The position numbers and the translations under genes were made by a program. The notes beneath the pieces are model-generated. The model was not told where the DNA came from, searched no databases, and was given only the letters and a program-made list of their open reading frames with translations. From positions 1,550,001-1,614,000 of the forward strand of contig WBMQ01000002.1 of the NCBI GenBank assembly GCA_016630905.1: a stretch of 64,000 nt of DNA. Direction: 5' to 3'. This DNA is from Capillidium heterosporum. Lineage: Eukaryota > Entomophthoromycota > Entomophthoromycetes > Entomophthorales > Capillidiaceae. The number at the start of each line of letters is the position of its first letter. The first letter of the stretch is position 1. Shown here piece after piece: positions 1 through 11,065 of the stretch.

Positions 1-1
1 G

Positions 2-226
2 GAAGGTTTAACTTCAGTGCTTGGCATCATCTACTTTGGTACTGGTATTCCCAATCTAGTTGGGACTCCTATTGCTGCTGCCATTTTACAAGCTACTAAG
101 AATACCGATGGTTCGGATTACTACATTCCACTGATTATGTACGCTGGTGCTTCAGCCTTTATAGGTTCGTTATTCTTATTGGACCTTAGATACATTGTAT
201 CTAAAAAGGTATTTAGTCGGGTTTAG
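2..226 (+). CDS. MCT-like MFS transporter copy A, C-terminal end (cut by window start)
   Basis: The last 74 residues of a major facilitator of the monocarboxylate-permease-like (SLC16/Mch) family, open from the window edge to a TAG at 224-226. It covers the final transmembrane segments and a basic tail ending SKKVFSRV. The tail differs at only a few residues from copy D (17408-18759), and copies B, C and E align over the same part, which fixes the frame. It runs on the + strand, tail to tail with copy B. No break is seen in the visible part, but most of the gene lies outside the window, so intactness is unknown. Family members move monocarboxylates, riboflavin or related solutes across the plasma membrane; the substrate here cannot be told. 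Confidence 0.85.
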   Translation, partial: EGLTSVLGIIYFGTGIPNLVGTPIAAAILQATKNTDGSDYYIPLIMYAGASAFIGSLFLLDLRYIVSKKVFSRV

Positions 227-849
227 AGATACATTATTTTGATTTGAATCGTGTTGGTTATTTAATCAATAAAGCATATGTCCCATCAAATCTTTTTAAT
301 ATTTTCAAGTTTGGTTAGAGTAGGATAGTACTTTTATCTATTAAGCAAGTCTGAGATTTCTTTTACCTATATGGCTATCAAGCTTCAAACAAATATTATA
401 TATCTTAAAAAGGTTCGAATAAAGTGCACTATAGCCAGTTACTTTGATTTAATTATAATATAGTTAACTTGTAATTATTATTGTATTGAGGCCAAAACAA
501 GCCAGTATACCAAAAAATAGTGTGCAACTATGTAATTTTACTTAAAAGGCCGAAAATTACCGAAAATATCATTCTATTTGAAATCAGCTAAACCGCTAAT
601 TTTATTATAAAAAAAGGTAGATCAGCATAAGACTAGAGAACTGAAATTGGATATTCCCGACATAGACTTCTAGGTTTCAGAGGAATTTATAATGTACCTG
701 CTACAAGACAGAAATATATGCAGACAATAGGTTTAAGAAGTAGTCATCCATACACCTAGAACTAAAACATGAAAATCTAGAGAATGCTTTAACGAAGCAG
801 TATTCTTTATTAATAAAAATTAAATAGCAAAGTCGAAATTAATACAACT
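227..849. other. Intergenic, AT-rich, between convergent transporter copies A and B
   Basis: 623 bases between the stops of copies A (+) and B (-). AT-rich with several AATAAA-like stretches that could serve 3' ends on both strands. I see no open frame, RNA gene or repeat. Confidence 0.6.
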
Positions 850-2185
850 CTAAACTCGATGAAACAGTTTTTTGGAGATCAAATATCTAAGGTTGAGGAG
901 GAAGAGGGAGCCGACGAATGCAGAGGCTCCGGCATACATAATTACTGGGACGTAGTAACTAGATCCATCGGCATGCTTAGTGGCATTAAGGATGGCGGCA
1001 GCAATAGGGGTTCCTATCAAGTTGGGGATTCCGGTTCCAAAGTAAATGATGCCAATGATGGAGGCCAGCCCTGTAGTTCCAAACTGTTCAGCGATGATAA
1101 CTGGGGACAGTGAGATGTAACCACCGGCAGCGATACCGTAGAGAATGTTGAAGACAACTAAGGAACCAAAGGTTCTCGAAAAAGTCCATATGAAGAAGCA
1201 GGCCAGCGATGTGAATAGTACACAAATGTATACTACGTTGATTCTTCCCGCTTTATCAGCCAAGGTACCTAGTAGAACACGTCCTAGCGCCGAACCTCCA
1301 TTCAACAGACCGACGAGGAGGGAAGCTTGGCTATCCGTCAAACCAACGCTTTGAGCGTAAGTTGCCATCAGGTAGAAGGGGACCAGGTATCCGAAGGAAC
1401 TGATCAAGCCAGCCATAAAGATGGAAACGAACCTTGCATCCTTAAACTTGGAGAAATCAAACAGTGGGACCCTTCTTACCAATTGGTTCGGTACGCTCCC
1501 TTATCAAGAAGGCGGCACAAGTTAAGATGACAAAGGACATGATGGCAATAATTCGTAAGGCCCATTCGACGCCGAGGCTGTCGATAATAATTTGGGTGAT
1601 TGGTGAGATAATCAATCCACCAACGCCAGATCCAGCGACGGCGATACCGGTAGCTAAGCCACGCTTCTTATCAAACCACTGGCTTGGAGCGGAGACGGCA
1701 CTTGGGAAGGCGATGGAACCACCTATTCCAACCATAACACCTTGCGTCAAAAATAATTGCCAGACTTCGGTTGAGAACGATGCTAGCAAAAGACCCAGAG
1801 AAAATATAGTACCACCTATCAGGATACAAATACGATATCCCAATTTATCGGACATTCGACCAGTTACGACGGCACACAGTGTCGTAAGAGAGGTGGATAA
1901 AGTGCCGATGAATGAGAGAGTAGTTAGATCGGATCTGCCAGCATAAGTATGATTGGCGTAGTGCTTTAGGAAGATGGCAAACGAGTATACGACACCCAAA
2001 ACAATAAACAGCAGCAGGAAGCAGGCACCCAGTACCACCCAACCATATCCACCATCGGTAGGTGGACCGTACCTACTATTCACTTTGGATTCCTCTAGCT
2101 TCTCATCGTTGGTTTGAATGACATCGGTTATCGTTTCGACGGTACTATTGTTAGACATATGTTGCAAACTCTTCTCAGTTGCCAT
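850..2185 (-). CDS. MCT-like MFS transporter copy B, one frameshift
   Basis: Monocarboxylate-permease-like major facilitator of about 450 residues in two overlapping frames. The N-terminal half begins MATEKSLQHMSNN at the ATG 2183-2185 (the frame stays open upstream but has no ATG there). It has the family motif TDGGYGWVV before the first membrane helix, the SDKLGY loop between helices 2 and 3, and the long central loop after ERTEPIGKK. The C-terminal half starts at FDFSKFK and runs through six more helices to the stop at 850. The halves are separated by one extra base in a CCC run (1466-1468): copy D reads the same place continuously as KKGPLFDF. Candidate introns using the nearby GTAAG do not restore the frame. 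Apart from this break the protein looks fully conserved. It could be a young pseudogene, an assembly error or a frameshifted gene. Substrate unknown. Confidence 0.8.
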
Positions 2186-3725
2186 ATTCGCTAAATGAAA
2201 GCTTGTGTAAAATTTTGACAAAGTTGGAAATTTTCAATCCTTTACCTTTTATACTTCGTAATTAATTTGCGGCTTAGACATTAACCGGGTTTCCGAAGTC
2301 TGTTGTGCCCAAAAACGGAAATGTAGCAATTAGGGACAAAGGTAAGCGACCAAAAAATTCCAATTAAAGAATCGGACAAGTAATACTAATTGGGGTTGGG
2401 GGTGTCGGCTTGAATTGACTTGCCTTTAAGGGGATAGATTAGGCAAACTCAATAAAATTTTTGCGATTAGCAAGTAACATCACTTGGTTACATTTGTAAT
2501 CTGATATCTATATGTTATGGTTGTTTGTGTAGATCCACATCTGCGCAACTATGATCATTTCGACAAGCACATATTTCAATCAAATATCGGTACAAAGGTA
2601 GCTAATCGATTTTAGGAATGTAGTCGGACTAGAGATATAGGCGTTTAATTAACGCTCTTCGTTTAATGAAGAACTTGCCTTAACGAACTACACATCAAAC
2701 AATTCCGCTAGACGTCAGAAATTAGACTAGTTCTAATTCCCTTAAGCCTAAGAATTCGCTCAAGGTAACTTTTAATAGGTTTAATATCATAGTTGGAATT
2801 TTATATTTGCTCCATTTGGTAACTCACCTTTTTCCGTCCAACCTGCAAATTGAAATTCAGTTTAACAGATGCAGAGTATGTACAATTTCCAATGCTTAGT
2901 ACCTTTGATGTCGGTAGATTGGTAGTAAAGTTGGAGTAGTGGCATCTACACTATCTAGATTCAAAGCACTATATGTATTTCTAATGGTTAGAGCTAAAAG
3001 TGGATAGTAAAAGGTAGTTGAGTAATTTATTTCTATACTTATCAGATAGCGACATATTGCTCTGTCCAAGAAATATGGATGTAGGTTCTACAACTAATAG
3101 TATAAAAACATATATAATATTTCTAAACAGTCTAGCAAATATACTTACCATTTGCTGTATATAAATCTACTGGCTGTTAAACAAGCTACTTTGTCAGTAG
3201 TATTAGTAATATGCAAAAGCTTACTAATCTTTAGTTTGCATCCAGATATAAGTTTTATGGTCGAGTTCAAAAGTTTGTAAATCTCAAAGCCATATATTTG
3301 AATATGAAAACTCAAAGGTTTATAGACTTTGGGACTTGGTTGCAGTTAATAAACTAGTATTCTTTAAAAACAGTTATATATTTGCTATTGTTAATAAGTT
3401 TACTATCAAAATTTAACTTCATACAACTTTCTTTTAGAATATATTATCGACTAATATATAAGAATATTAAAGTACATTTAAGGTTAAAGTATTTGAAAGA
3501 CAATAGACAGCCTAAAAGTTATAATTCAAATCGATTCACTTTATAGCAAATGTCACATTACATTAAATATGTATATCAATAGGATGTTAGATATCAAAAT
3601 AATTTAAGTTTAGTGTAAGACATTAAACACATTATAAGTTGACAGTAGAGCAACTTACCTTAAAGTACTTGAGTTTCAGCCTACTTTACAACTCGATAAA
3701 GTATAATCCCTTTCACATATCTAAT
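2186..3725. other. Intergenic, no gene seen
   Basis: About 1.5 kb between the start of transporter copy B and the 3' end of the DCAF7 gene. AT-rich with stops in all frames. The part next to 2186 is the presumed promoter of copy B and includes a short G-rich stretch around 2394-2410. No repeat or RNA gene recognised. Confidence 0.5.
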
Positions 3726-5064
3726 TTATAGCTGAACTATAGCCAAAGATTCGGTTGTCGTCACTAATACCTCCCTAGCTAGCGAAGAAGCTTGATTAGC
3801 AGACGGTCGCATCTTGATATTAGTCGCTTTCTTATCAGGGCGTACCGTCAAGTCTGGAGAAATGGCTAACGAATTAAAGTACATATCCCCAGAGCTTTTG
3901 CTTAGGTCCCATCTCAACAAATTACCCTCTGAACCTTAAAAGTAAAAAGTATGAGTGTTTAATTCCATTTAAATATATGCTTACCTACTGATAGAAGCTG
4001 ATTTTTGTTGTTGCTAAGCCACTCTACTTCAAGAGGGGAATGGGATCCATCACTCAACTGAGCGACTGAAACGCCCGGCCTACGAAAATCGACTATAGGC
4101 ATGGCAGGGTTATCCAACTGGGTACATGTCAAATATCGAGAGTCAATGGGATTGACAGAAACCCGCAAAATTGGATTGGAGAAGCCACCATTTATATCAT
4201 GGCTGCTCTCAAAGAGTACTGTGGAGTGATGCAATTCTCTTATCAACATTTTAAATATAGTCACGATATAAGTTTACCTTAAATCGAATAAACGAACTGA
4301 GCCGTCGGCACCACTAGTGACAAACAGATTTCCACTGGGTTCTGGGACAAATTTGGTGTCAAATACCTCTCGATCATGAGCAATTAGCTGAGTTAGCTTA
4401 CGTGAGGTACTGATATCCCATAGTGTACAGGTGGTATCGACGGATCCACTCAGCAATTGATTGGGGTGAAGGGGCCGTAAGTCGAATGAGGTAACTGGGG
4501 CTAGTTTCGGGCCTTCACGCTAGTTGGTCACAAGAGCATTAAACTTAAAAGCATGGTTAATATATAAGTACATTGGCTAGGGTGGCAACAAGGTTCAACT
4601 TTGGAGTCGAGCTGCCGATCGAGCATTTATAAACATGAAGTCGATCCGAAGATGTTATCACTATTTCTTCAAGATTGGAATCAGATAATGAATCGCTCTT
4701 ATTCAATTTTTTAGTTTGAAATAAAAGTATCTAAATTACAGTCGTTTCGCCAACCAATACTTTCGATGCAGGTAAAGCTAATTCCACGTACGTCTTCAGA
4801 TTAGTTTGGATTGCATTTTGCCCTTCCTTGGTAGAAGCTTCAAATTGAACAACTTGTAACTTTAAAATTAGTTAGCCTAAATAAATATTCAAAATATACT
4901 TGGTTTTTTATTTCAGTTGAAAATGTAGTTAGATAGATCCTTTCCCTCTCAATTTTCGAGTTGGCAATACCGTAGCAGGGGAACTTCAAATTGTAGCTTT
5001 TCCAGCTGAAGTTGGTCCTTGATGTGAGGCTGTCGCTATTATGGATCGTAAATTGAGCCGACAT
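3726..5064 (-). CDS. DCAF7/WDR68 family WD40 scaffold protein
   Basis: Orthologue of human DCAF7/WDR68 (plant TTG1-like, yeast YPL247C), a beta-propeller scaffold that docks DYRK/HIPK-type kinases and CUL4-DDB1. Six exons in descending order: 5064-4900, 4859-4740, 4697-4572, 4519-4278, 4238-3985 and 3934-3726, with introns of 39-52 nt. The start is the ATG at 5064. The joined protein shows the family signatures in order: a strand ending LHVYKCS, then SVDTTCTLWD, QLIAHDREVFDTKF, SGADGSVRLFDLRELHHST, and the last blade with NLLRWDLSKS. All junctions are in phase, so the gene looks intact. It is divergent from the NOL11-like gene, 396 bases apart. Identity rests on recognised motif order, which is distinctive for this family. 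Confidence 0.9.
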
Positions 5065-5460
5065 GTATCTCTATTTTGCTAGTTGAATAGTCTTCCTGCA
5101 CGACTTGTTAAATCAATATTTCTACTGAGGTTGAGTGAGCCGAGCCTTTTGATGCTGTTACGAAACAAAAGCTTTCGATTTGAATGAAATTGTAAACATA
5201 AGTCTATATAATCTGCAAAAATTGACAAATGAAAAGAGAATAATGTCCAACTTTATTTGCTATTTATCATCCATCAACAGGAATGCAGTTTCATAGAAAC
5301 TAATCAAAGTATATCCAATAAAGTTTTGCAGTAAGGGTCTATAACTTTTGAAGCAAATTTCAAAAGTTTCTTTGATTTGGAAATTGGAAAGCAGATAATT
5401 TCCAAAAGGCAGCCAAAACCAAGCAAAAGTTTTTCGACATCAATAAAAGTATCTAGAAAT
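5065..5460. promoter_or_regulatory. Divergent promoter region, DCAF7 (-) and NOL11-like (+)
   Basis: 396 bases between two start codons on opposite strands. AT-rich, presumably carrying both promoters. No clear TATA box or named site can be assigned. Confidence 0.45.
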
Positions 5461-8400
5461 ATGACAGCAACCAACAAAGGATTAGCCTACTTTGACACCA
5501 GTTACAATCTCAAAAATTTTACAGTAGAAGGTAGTCAACTCTTCAACAAAGGAGCCTTAGAAGATGTCCATTCCAAAAATGTATATTTCAGCACCCCAGT
5601 CTTCATAGGTTTGAAACCCAAGCGTAGTTTCCAATTAGTTCTAGTTACTATACCGAATGAAGGGATCTATCTATACGAGGTAAAAGAAATTAACTCTAAA
5701 CAAGATGTTTATTAAATTTTCTAGGCATCTGAGCAACAGCCTTTAAGGTCCTGGGTCTTACCTGAAAACATTCAAATCGAAGGACCAGCTGTCTTAAAAA
5801 TAAACAGCCCGCTCACCGGTAAACTACCAAGTAAAAGTTTGAACGCTTTGAAAGTGTCAGGTAAAGGCAGCGATAGCGGAGTGGAGACTGAATTGAGTTC
5901 TTTAATCGATACGCAAGCTTTCCAGCTTTTGGATAATGGGTTTACCATGTACTGTAGGATTAGAGAGCTAGATGGGATCAAAAAGGTAGCAGTATGGGAT
6001 AGTAAAGATAGGCGATCTATAGTTAAAGTAGGCTTTACAACACCATATTTTTATTAATAGACAATGTTTTATAAAGTTCAACGACGACATCCAATCCATT
6101 CAAATCGTCAACTATGTTGGGGATGATGGTCAGTTTAACGGTGGGGAACTTATGATCCTGTTTAGTAATGGCGAAGTGCAGTTTTATGAGGACAAGTCCA
6201 AAGGACTGACCAAACAGCTACCGTAAGTTAGTTGCAATTGCACCTATTTAACATTTTGAAATAGGTTAGTAGATCAGCCAGTTAAATTTAGCTTGGGATT
6301 TCCAGTCGCTGATTCCGGATTCGATAAAGCTTCAATCCATAACTCTGCTACCCATGGATTTGCAGTTCTAATCGTCACTTTAGCTGCTGTTGGTCCTAAA
6401 TTGCACCTGTATCAAATCCGTAACCACCCTAACAGAGTTGAAGCCAATGAAAACATATTCATCGAAGTCTGCTCCATAGGCCTGCCTGAACAGGTACCTT
6501 TACATATTATGTCTGATACAATTGAACTAATTTTTAAAGAGTGTGGAAGCGTTTAATTTGGATTTCAACTTGGATTATCATCCACAGTCCAATACCTTAG
6601 CCCTAATAGGTAACTTTGTTATTCATAAAATTGATGATCTAATGTAACGTTATTTGATAATTTTAGATAATACTTGTTCCCTCACCACTTTCAAGGTCGC
6701 TATCAACAAAACTGGATCAAATGCTAGGATGCAGCTGAAAGCTTTATCTACGTTAAAGATTCGAAAAACTACCTGTCTTGACATCCTGCCTTCTATTACT
6801 ATCTTAAATCAGGATTACCTGACATTGGCTACCTCCACCTACGTCTCATCGACAGGTAGTCTCCATTTTAGACAACAATCTTGCTAATCAGATATGTTTT
6901 TTTCCTAGAGCAACTGCAGACTACTCTTAGCTTATTGGATACAAAGCTTGGGGTTGTTGTAAGCATGGTCCCAATTTGCAGTTTTGATGATGCCCAGTCT
7001 TATACTGAAAATTCCGCCTATTTCCATAAAGTCATACTATTTGTTTACTAGATAAAACTAACCTTCTCGAATTTAGGTTGCGGCGCTCGGTGATTTAGAT
7101 TTGCTACTGACTGGTATCTCCTACAAAGCTAAAGGAAGTGAATCCGCTAGAGTTTCTAGTTTAGTTCTGACTCCCTTTAAATGCCCCAAAGCCAGTAGTT
7201 TGCTTGCTGCTTGCAATAAGGCCAACCTCACCTCCATCCTTATCGACAACTCTAACGATATTGACTCCAATGTACCTCTCTAACTTTTCTTTTGTATACT
7301 AACTATTTTAACATTTGACAACTAGAATGTACAAAAGTTGAATGGCGCTACCAATCAAATTCTCGAACAGCACCTTGAGGAGCTAGATACCTTCTTTGCT
7401 TCTAAGCTAGACGGTGTCAAGACAACCATGAAGCTTGTATTGCGCCACTTGACCGAGCTTAATTCTTCAGAGCACGATTCAGACCAGAAGGGCAAATCCT
7501 TCATTACCAGCTCCGTCTCATCGCTTTTTGAGACTATATGTAATGTTTCAACCTGTCAATGCCAGCTAAACTTTTATTATTTTAGACACTGGTAAGGAAT
7601 ATGTCTACAGCTCTGCTGCTAGCAACTCTGGTGAGTTGAATCACCTAGATTTGCTGGCTCAAAACTGGACTCTGGCCAAGACTGAGGCGATTCAATTCAC
7701 TGATGAAGTATTTGATATTTTTGACTTGTTTCTTATATATATTTAGCTGAGCTCTGCTTTAAACGAAATGTCGGTCCTATCCAACTCATACCTGGAACGA
7801 TTGTTACGACACATGGTTGGTGCTGACCCAGAAGGTCCCGCCGACTTGACCAAGTATGACAGCAAAGTCATGTCTCTACTGCTAGCTGGAAACCGTGTAA
7901 CGTCGGCCCTTGTCGCCAAGGTAGGATTCAAAGCCGGCCTACTCCCCCTGCTCATCAAGTTCCAGGACTGGCCTAACGTGCCCTTCGCCTTGCAGAGGGT
8001 AGGGGATATCGGGGAACCAGAGCTCATCCATCTGGTCCAAGCTTTGAACAAAAAGTTTACGTCGGCCATGCATAGCCAGGATAAATCGGTTGGAGTTGCC
8101 GCCAAAGCTAAAGCTACCGATTATTTACGGTTGGTAGTCGATAGTGCCTTGGATATCAACCTATTGGCCAAATACCTCAACCAGCTGGATGTCGACTCAA
8201 CACTGTTCCTCCTCCTCATCTCTATCGACCTCATATACGAGATCACCGGGAATTTGTACCTGACGTTGAACCCGAGCCCCCGGTTTAAGATCGTTACCTC
8301 TCTTATCACCGCCCTCATTGACGTCCATCATCACGTTATGGCTACTGCCCCCAACTTCACTAAGCCGCTGTTGAGGTTCCAGTACCTCATGAAGCGCAGG

Positions 8401-8580
8401 TTGAAGGTTCTCGATCGGATCCACAAGTTCGAGCCTCACGTGAGCAACTTGGTGGATTTACCACATCCCTTCGCCGTCGACCTCTCCGCCTTGTCGAAGC
8501 GTAAGAAACGAAAGTTCGATGTCCATGCTTACGATGAGCAGGCCCCACCACCGTACTCGGTTGTTTACTTTGATTTCTAA
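5461..8580 (+). CDS. NOL11/Utp8-like t-UTP (small-subunit processome) protein
   Basis: Multi-exon gene (about ten short introns) starting at ATG 5461 (MTATNKGL) and ending TAA 8578-8580. Read across the introns it gives an N-terminal beta-propeller of roughly 450 residues and a helical C-terminal half. Match to animal NOL11 is seen in a first blade with IYLYEVKE, PLRSW and a following EGPAVL, and in the last blade with LSLLDTKLG followed by VLTPFKCPKASSLLAA. The C-terminus carries a basic KRKKRK stretch that could be a nuclear or nucleolar signal. NOL11/Utp8 belongs to the t-UTP complex, which couples rDNA transcription to 18S pre-rRNA processing. All exon joins I tested are in phase. The family is poorly conserved in sequence, so the call is a motif-level judgement. 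Confidence 0.65.
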
Positions 8581-8693
8581 TAGATTTTTTACTTTATTTA
8601 GCTTTGGTTTAATGTTTAGATTGATATTTGTATCAAAATGAAGTTTAAAATCCAATAATGATTAATAGGCATATCAAGTAGACATTATTTTAT

Positions 8694-9351
8694 TCAAATA
8701 TCTTTGACTTCATTTACAACTTTTTCAAGTAAATTTTTATACAAGCTGTCTACTTTACTCTTTACTTCACTTTCTTGTTCCTTATCGATGGACAAATGAC
8801 TATTCAAAGTCAGGTCATCGAATTTCAAGTCTAGCTTTACCTTCTCTTCCTTCTCTATTTCTATTTCTTCGTTGAGGTTCAATTTATTGGGATATAGATC
8901 AAAGTAGTCTTTGTCGATAAAGTCATCTACCTTTAAATCGGCTATAGTTTCCAACGTACTATCTAATTCTTTGATATCGTACAGATGTTTTAATATACTA
9001 ATTGAAACCAAAGTTAGTAAAGACAAAATTTATATGCTTGAAAGTAGAAAATATTACCAGGTAGTACCAGCTAAACTTCCCAGCCTTTTACCAATCTGTA
9101 TGCCTTCTCTATACCCTTGTATCGAACCTCTATCATTGAAGTTTAGCTTGTGAGTTAGGATGCCTTCTCTTAAACCTAACTTTAAATAAGATAGCAGTTA
9201 ATCGTGGTGTTTATTGTAGAAAACTTACATTATAAAATTTTTTGTTAAGTTGGCTAAAATGGCGTTCCGATAGATTTAATTCCCAATTTTCATTGAAGTT
9301 AATATCATTCGAGGAGTCAGTATCCCAAATGTCTTCGTTGGTTTCAGACAT
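8694..9351 (-). CDS. YAE1: Yae1-family protein, CIA target adaptor
   Basis: Three exons in descending order: 9351-9229, 9179-9058 and 8997-8694. The N-terminus MSETNEDIWDTDSS resembles the acidic, Trp-containing start of Yae1. It is followed by the glycine-repeat signature (GLREGILTHKL, then GYREGIQIGKRLGSLAG), the deca-GX3 helix of Yae1/Lto1. The C-terminal part is acidic and Lys/Glu-rich. In yeast Yae1 with Lto1 recruits the ribosome-recycling ATPase Rli1/ABCE1 to the cytosolic iron-sulfur assembly machinery. It is convergent with the NOL11-like gene, with only about 110 bases between stops. The glycine spacing and the start together make the assignment firm; phases agree at both introns. 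Confidence 0.8.
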
Positions 9352-9577
9352 CTTTTAGTATAAAGAAAGGGGTTGAAGGTTGGAGCTCTTCATCGCTTAT
9401 GGATCTGATCTTTGGTAAGACTTGATAAAAGTGTAACATCGATGCTATAGCAAATAATAGACGATTATTTATGAAGCTAATTAGAAATGGATTATTTTAG
9501 CTTTTCTATCCTTTACTATTAAAATTTGAAATGCTATATCCAATAATTATAGCTTTGATTTAGAAAATTTACTAGAT
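9352..9577. other. Short AT-rich spacer
   Basis: Spacer of 226 bases between the YAE1 start and the end of a possible small minus-strand gene. Presumed YAE1 promoter; nothing specific recognised. Confidence 0.4.
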
Positions 9578-9789
9578 TTATAATTTACCCTTCAAATTGG
9601 CACCAGATTTCAAAGAAACAAAGGTGTAATTTCCAAGTTCATCAATAGGATTGGTTTTGGAAAGTTCGGGTTGAAGTTCTTGAAGTAATTCTAATTTTCC
9701 AGCTATACTTTTCAAAGCTAACAAGTATAAACGACATTATGATAATACTGAGCCAACTAATACTTTCAAGTAAACAACGCTTCAAACAT
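9578..9789 (-). CDS. Possible small two-exon gene, unknown function
   Basis: On the minus strand a frame of about 48 codons ends at TAA (9578-9580) with a protein-like composition (LQELQPELSKTNPIDELGNY, then a Lys/Gly tail). It has no ATG of its own; an upstream ATG at 9787-9789 (MFEA) could join through a short intron, but the donor site is not canonical. It overlaps the proposed 5' end of the subtilase gene on the other strand, so at least one of the two 5' models is wrong or they share sequence. I do not recognise the family. Low confidence, based on composition alone. Confidence 0.25.
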
Positions 9790-10952
9790 CAACAGCTAAC
9801 GTTTAAACAATAGTACTCTTATTCCAGCTACAAATAGTGAGCTATATATTCGAAAGGACACGACAACCAACTCAATTAGCTACTTACAAGGTACCGATAC
9901 CGATAGAGTTTAAGAACTGGGGCTTGCTCAAGATAACATGTCCCCAAAACTTTGACAAGTACTTACCAAAGTTGCTGAAAAGTATGAGGTCTCCTTTACC
10001 TTCCGATAATACGGCTGAAGATGACAAATGTTTGGTAGATAAGAATGCTGGGTAAATTTATCTATAAATTTGTTGAAGATATTAACTAGATATATGTTAT
10101 TCTAAACAATAGCTTTGGTGTCGATATTTATATATTGGATACTGGTATTAATTTTAATCATGTTGAATTGGGAGGTAGAGTTCGTCTAGGACCCAACTTT
10201 GTAACTGATGAACCGAATAAAGACATCCATGGGCACGGTAATGGTATAAGTAAGGGTGGTATCTAATATAAATTTTAGGTTCTCATGTAGCCGGGATAAT
10301 CGGATCAAGAAGCTATGGTTTAGCTAAGGAAAGTCGGTTAATATCCATAAAAGTATTGGACAAACGTTTAAGTGGGTATTCCTCTTCAATAATCCAGTCA
10401 ATAAAGTACGTACAGTCCCAACTAAAAATAACAAATCGACCTTCAATAATCCATATGTCGGCAACTGTCGAACCGAATGAAGAGTTGAATGCCATAGTTA
10501 AGGAGACCGTAGTAAGGTATAACACTTCAGTTATCGTAGCTGCTGGTAATGGGCATATGGACGCTTGCCAGTATTCACCAGCTATTTCCAAATACGCTCT
10601 AACGGTTTCGGCTATTGATATCAATTTCAAGGATGGGGAAGAGATTCCAAAGTTCGCCAACTTTGGTAGTTGTGTTGATTTGGTGGCCCCCGGTAAAGAT
10701 ATCCTATCTCTGACTAATAAGGATAATTCAACGTCGAGATTCCGAACCGGTTCTAGGTAAAATATCTCGCTTCCATATAGAATTTGTATTTACTTTTGTA
10801 GTATGGCCGCTCCCTACGTTACCGGATTGGCCGCCACTTTATTGGCGAAAGGTTATAGCAACGGCTTAGAACTTTATTCTAAGTTGAAAGAGATTGCATA
10901 TGTGGACAAAAAGAGTGGTCTGAAAATAGCTCGGTTACCTTCAGATAATTAA
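9739..10952 (+). CDS. Subtilisin-like (S8, proteinase K type) serine protease
   Basis: Intron-containing subtilase of about 330 residues. The catalytic Asp lies in YILDTGIN, the His in DIHGHGSHVAG (rebuilt across a short intron), the oxyanion Asn in VAAGNGH and the nucleophile Ser in GSSMAAP (also split by an intron). The stretch before the Asp (about 80 residues) looks like an inhibitor-I9-type propeptide. The proposed start MIILSQLILS at ATG 9739 followed by a 66-nt intron gives a short hydrophobic N-terminus that may be a signal peptide; this end is the least certain part. Family members are secreted or vacuolar endopeptidases. The full catalytic triad argues for activity. It is convergent with the DUF4436 gene. 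Confidence 0.8.
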
Positions 10953-10976
10953 AAGTTATATATTTTCGATTTATAC

Positions 10977-11044
10977 TAAAGCATCTAATATTATATTAGT
11001 TTATTGTAAATAATTTAACCTACAATAGTATGACAGATGCTTTA
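10977..11044. terminator. Inverted repeat between convergent 3' ends
   Basis: Perfect 10-base arms, TAAAGCATCT at 10977-10986 and AGATGCTTTA at 11035-11044, with a 48-base AT-rich loop. It lies between the stops of the subtilase (+) and DUF4436 (-) genes and may form a weak hairpin in both 3' UTRs. Role inferred from position only. Confidence 0.3.
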
Positions 11045-11065
11045 AGATGTCCATTGCTTATTTAA

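Noticed and set aside
410-430. GGTTCGAAT resembling a tRNA B box
   Set aside because: No matching A box, stem or cloverleaf around it; I found no tRNA gene in the window.
1445-1500. Intron using GTAAG in MCT copy B to explain its frame change
   Set aside because: The 33- and 39-nt options are multiples of three and do not restore the frame, and copy D codes straight through the region.
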